Source of the DNA: Prevotellaceae bacterium
GTDB taxonomy: Bacteria; Bacteroidota; Bacteroidia; Bacteroidales; UBA932
Length of the DNA stretch: 13,043 bases
Reading direction: 5' to 3'
NCBI GenBank assembly: GCA_031287815.1
Contig: JAITSM010000075.1
Coordinates: forward strand, 1 to 13,043
Of the stretch, positions 12,124-13,043 are shown piece after piece. Under the pieces are notes generated by a model that was given only the letters and a program-made list of their open reading frames with translations, had not been told where the DNA came from and did no database searches. The stretch's first letter is position 1; each line of letters opens with the position of its first letter. The position numbers and the translations under genes are program-made.

Positions 12124-13043
12124 TTATTTTACACACCTAACCTGCATACCTATATTGTTTCCGGCAACTGTCAAAGCCATTGCGGGAGGGAGATTTATTG
12201 TTCCCATGCGGACGCCATTTGTGTAGTATAAATGCCACGATTGCGAATCGCTTTCACCTGTTTCTTCGTCGTAGTAAGGGGTCGAAGTCCAGTAAGCAGC
12301 TTCGTTAGCAGGATAGCTCACATCAGCATATTGCGCAGCACCACCGAGACCCCATTCAGCTATCAACTCTTCGTAATCTGTATACATGCCGAGGTCCGAT
12401 ACCTCATCAAAAGTTGGCAGGCGCCACGGTGACGGACATAATTCTTGTGCATTCGCCATTGCATAGGGCCAGTTATAATAATACCATGTGTCTTGACCCA
12501 AAGTATAACTCCGGCAGTGCGGTTCGGTATTGCTAAAGAGAAAAGTATTGTTATCGCATGCCAGTATTTGGATGGCGTCGCTCCACGTCTGGCTACCGAA
12601 CGTCCATGTTTGGGTAGAGGCGGCGTGAGGGGGCGTACCGGCGGCGGGGGGCGTGGGGGGCGCGGCGGCCGCCTGCGTTACGGTTACCTGCTGGGAGAGC
12701 GTGCCGGACGTAATGGTAACAGTAGCAGCGCGCGTTGCCACGGTCAAGTTTTCCGCTACATTCACCGTTACCGTTCCGTTTCCGGTAGCGGAAGCCGGCG
12801 AGAGCGTGCACCACGTGGCGGCAGTATTCACGGCAGCCGTCCATGCGGTATTGCTTGTTATGGTAACGGCATACGTGCCGGTTCCGGCGGCGGCGTCAAT
12901 AGTGGCGGGCGTTACCCCCAGCGTGGGCGCGGCGGCCGCCTGCGTTACGGTTACCTGCTGGGAGAGCGTGCCGGACGTAATGGTAACGGTAGCGGCGCGC
13001 GTTGCCACGGTCAAGTTTTCCGCTACATTCACCGTAATCGTTC
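12124..13043 (-). CDS. BACON-repeat surface protein with FISUMP-like C-terminus (5' partial)
   Basis: The frame is open to the window edge; only the C-terminal ~306 codons are visible and the apparent start near 13032 is an internal GTG. Order from the visible N-end: the end of one BACON-type Ig-like domain, a complete second one of 89 residues (TLGVTPATIDAAAGTGTY ... SNTAWTA ... WCTLSPAS ... VTVTQAAAA), a Pro/Ala linker (PPTPPAAGTPP), and a C-terminal ~165-residue domain. That last domain fits the Fibrobacter succinogenes major paralogous (FISUMP) pattern: FGSQTWSDA, LCPSPWRLPTFDE, AAYWTSTPY and the closing GMQVRCVK. BACON domains are associated with carbohydrate- or mucin-related surface proteins in Bacteroidetes. 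The protein is probably secreted or surface-exposed, with the signal peptide beyond the window. Function beyond this is unknown. Confidence 0.88.
   Translation of the reverse strand, partial: TITVNVAENLTVATRAATVTITSGTLSQQVTVTQAAAAPTLGVTPATIDAAAGTGTYAVTITSNTAWTAAVNTAATWCTLSPASATGNGTVTVNVAENLTVATRAATVTITSGTLSQQVTVTQAAAAPPTPPAAGTPPHAASTQTWTFGSQTWSDAIQILACDNNTFLFSNTEPHCRSYTLGQDTWYYYNWPYAMANAQELCPSPWRLPTFDEVSDLGMYTDYEELIAEWGLGGAAQYADVSYPANEAAYWTSTPYYDEETGESDSQSWHLYYTNGVRMGTINLPPAMALTVAGNNIGMQVRCVK
12661..13043 (-). repeat. Near-identical coding repeat in BACON modules
   Basis: Positions 12661-12776 and 12928-13043 align over 116 bp with four differences, at a period of 267 bp (89 codons, one BACON module). 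The repeat runs off the window, so more copies may follow. Three of the four differences leave the encoded residue unchanged; one changes Val to Ile. Confidence 0.85.

Overview
The window looks like chromosome of a Bacteroidota (Bacteroidales-type) bacterium. Four things point there. The sigma-70 factor is short and opens with the N-terminus typical of Bacteroidetes primary sigma factors. Matches to the Bacteroidetes -7 promoter box TAnnTTTG sit upstream of gene after gene, without Shine-Dalgarno-like sequences. The right edge carries a BACON-domain surface protein with a FISUMP-type C-terminus. RseP and Dxr resemble Bacteroidetes orthologues. The genus cannot be fixed from this sequence. Most of the window is housekeeping DNA; the unusual material is in the intergenic spaces and at the right edge.

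Layout. Positions 1-509 are non-coding and repeat-rich: a leftward promoter-like box at the edge, purine-rich heptads, an 86-bp imperfect palindrome, and about 17 tandem heptamers. Next come a SPOR-domain lipoprotein (510-1004, +) and, convergent to it, a glutaminyl-peptide cyclotransferase lipoprotein (1046-1840, -). pssA and purS (1909-2918, +) follow as a tight pair, then an MFS transporter (3035-4219, +). A tRNA-Gln(CUG) gene (4230-4300, -) has the best promoter in the window. rpoD (4498-5361, -) and an HtrA-type periplasmic protease (5501-6673, -) are read leftward. dapF (6758-7579, +) is divergent from htrA and is followed by a DUF454/YbaN membrane protein (7614-7991, +). A gene-poor stretch at 7992-8537 holds a 21-bp tandem array of palindromes and a cysteine-rich orphan reading frame. 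An M23 peptidase, dxr and rseP (8538-11998, +) form a probable operon in which dxr starts at a TTG overlapping the M23 stop. A strong terminator separates it from a convergent gene cut by the right edge (12124-13043, -).

The genes share an envelope theme: phospholipid head-group synthesis (PssA), peptidoglycan precursor supply and remodelling (DapF, M23, SPOR), isoprenoid precursor synthesis (Dxr), envelope proteolysis (HtrA, RseP) and maturation of exported proteins (glutaminyl cyclase). No phage, IS, CRISPR or complete defence system is visible. The best candidates for undescribed biology are the 21-bp array with apparently compensatory palindrome changes (8004-8079), a 7-bp periodicity that recurs with different sequences in several intergenic spaces, and the unassigned Cys-rich frame at 8136-8426.
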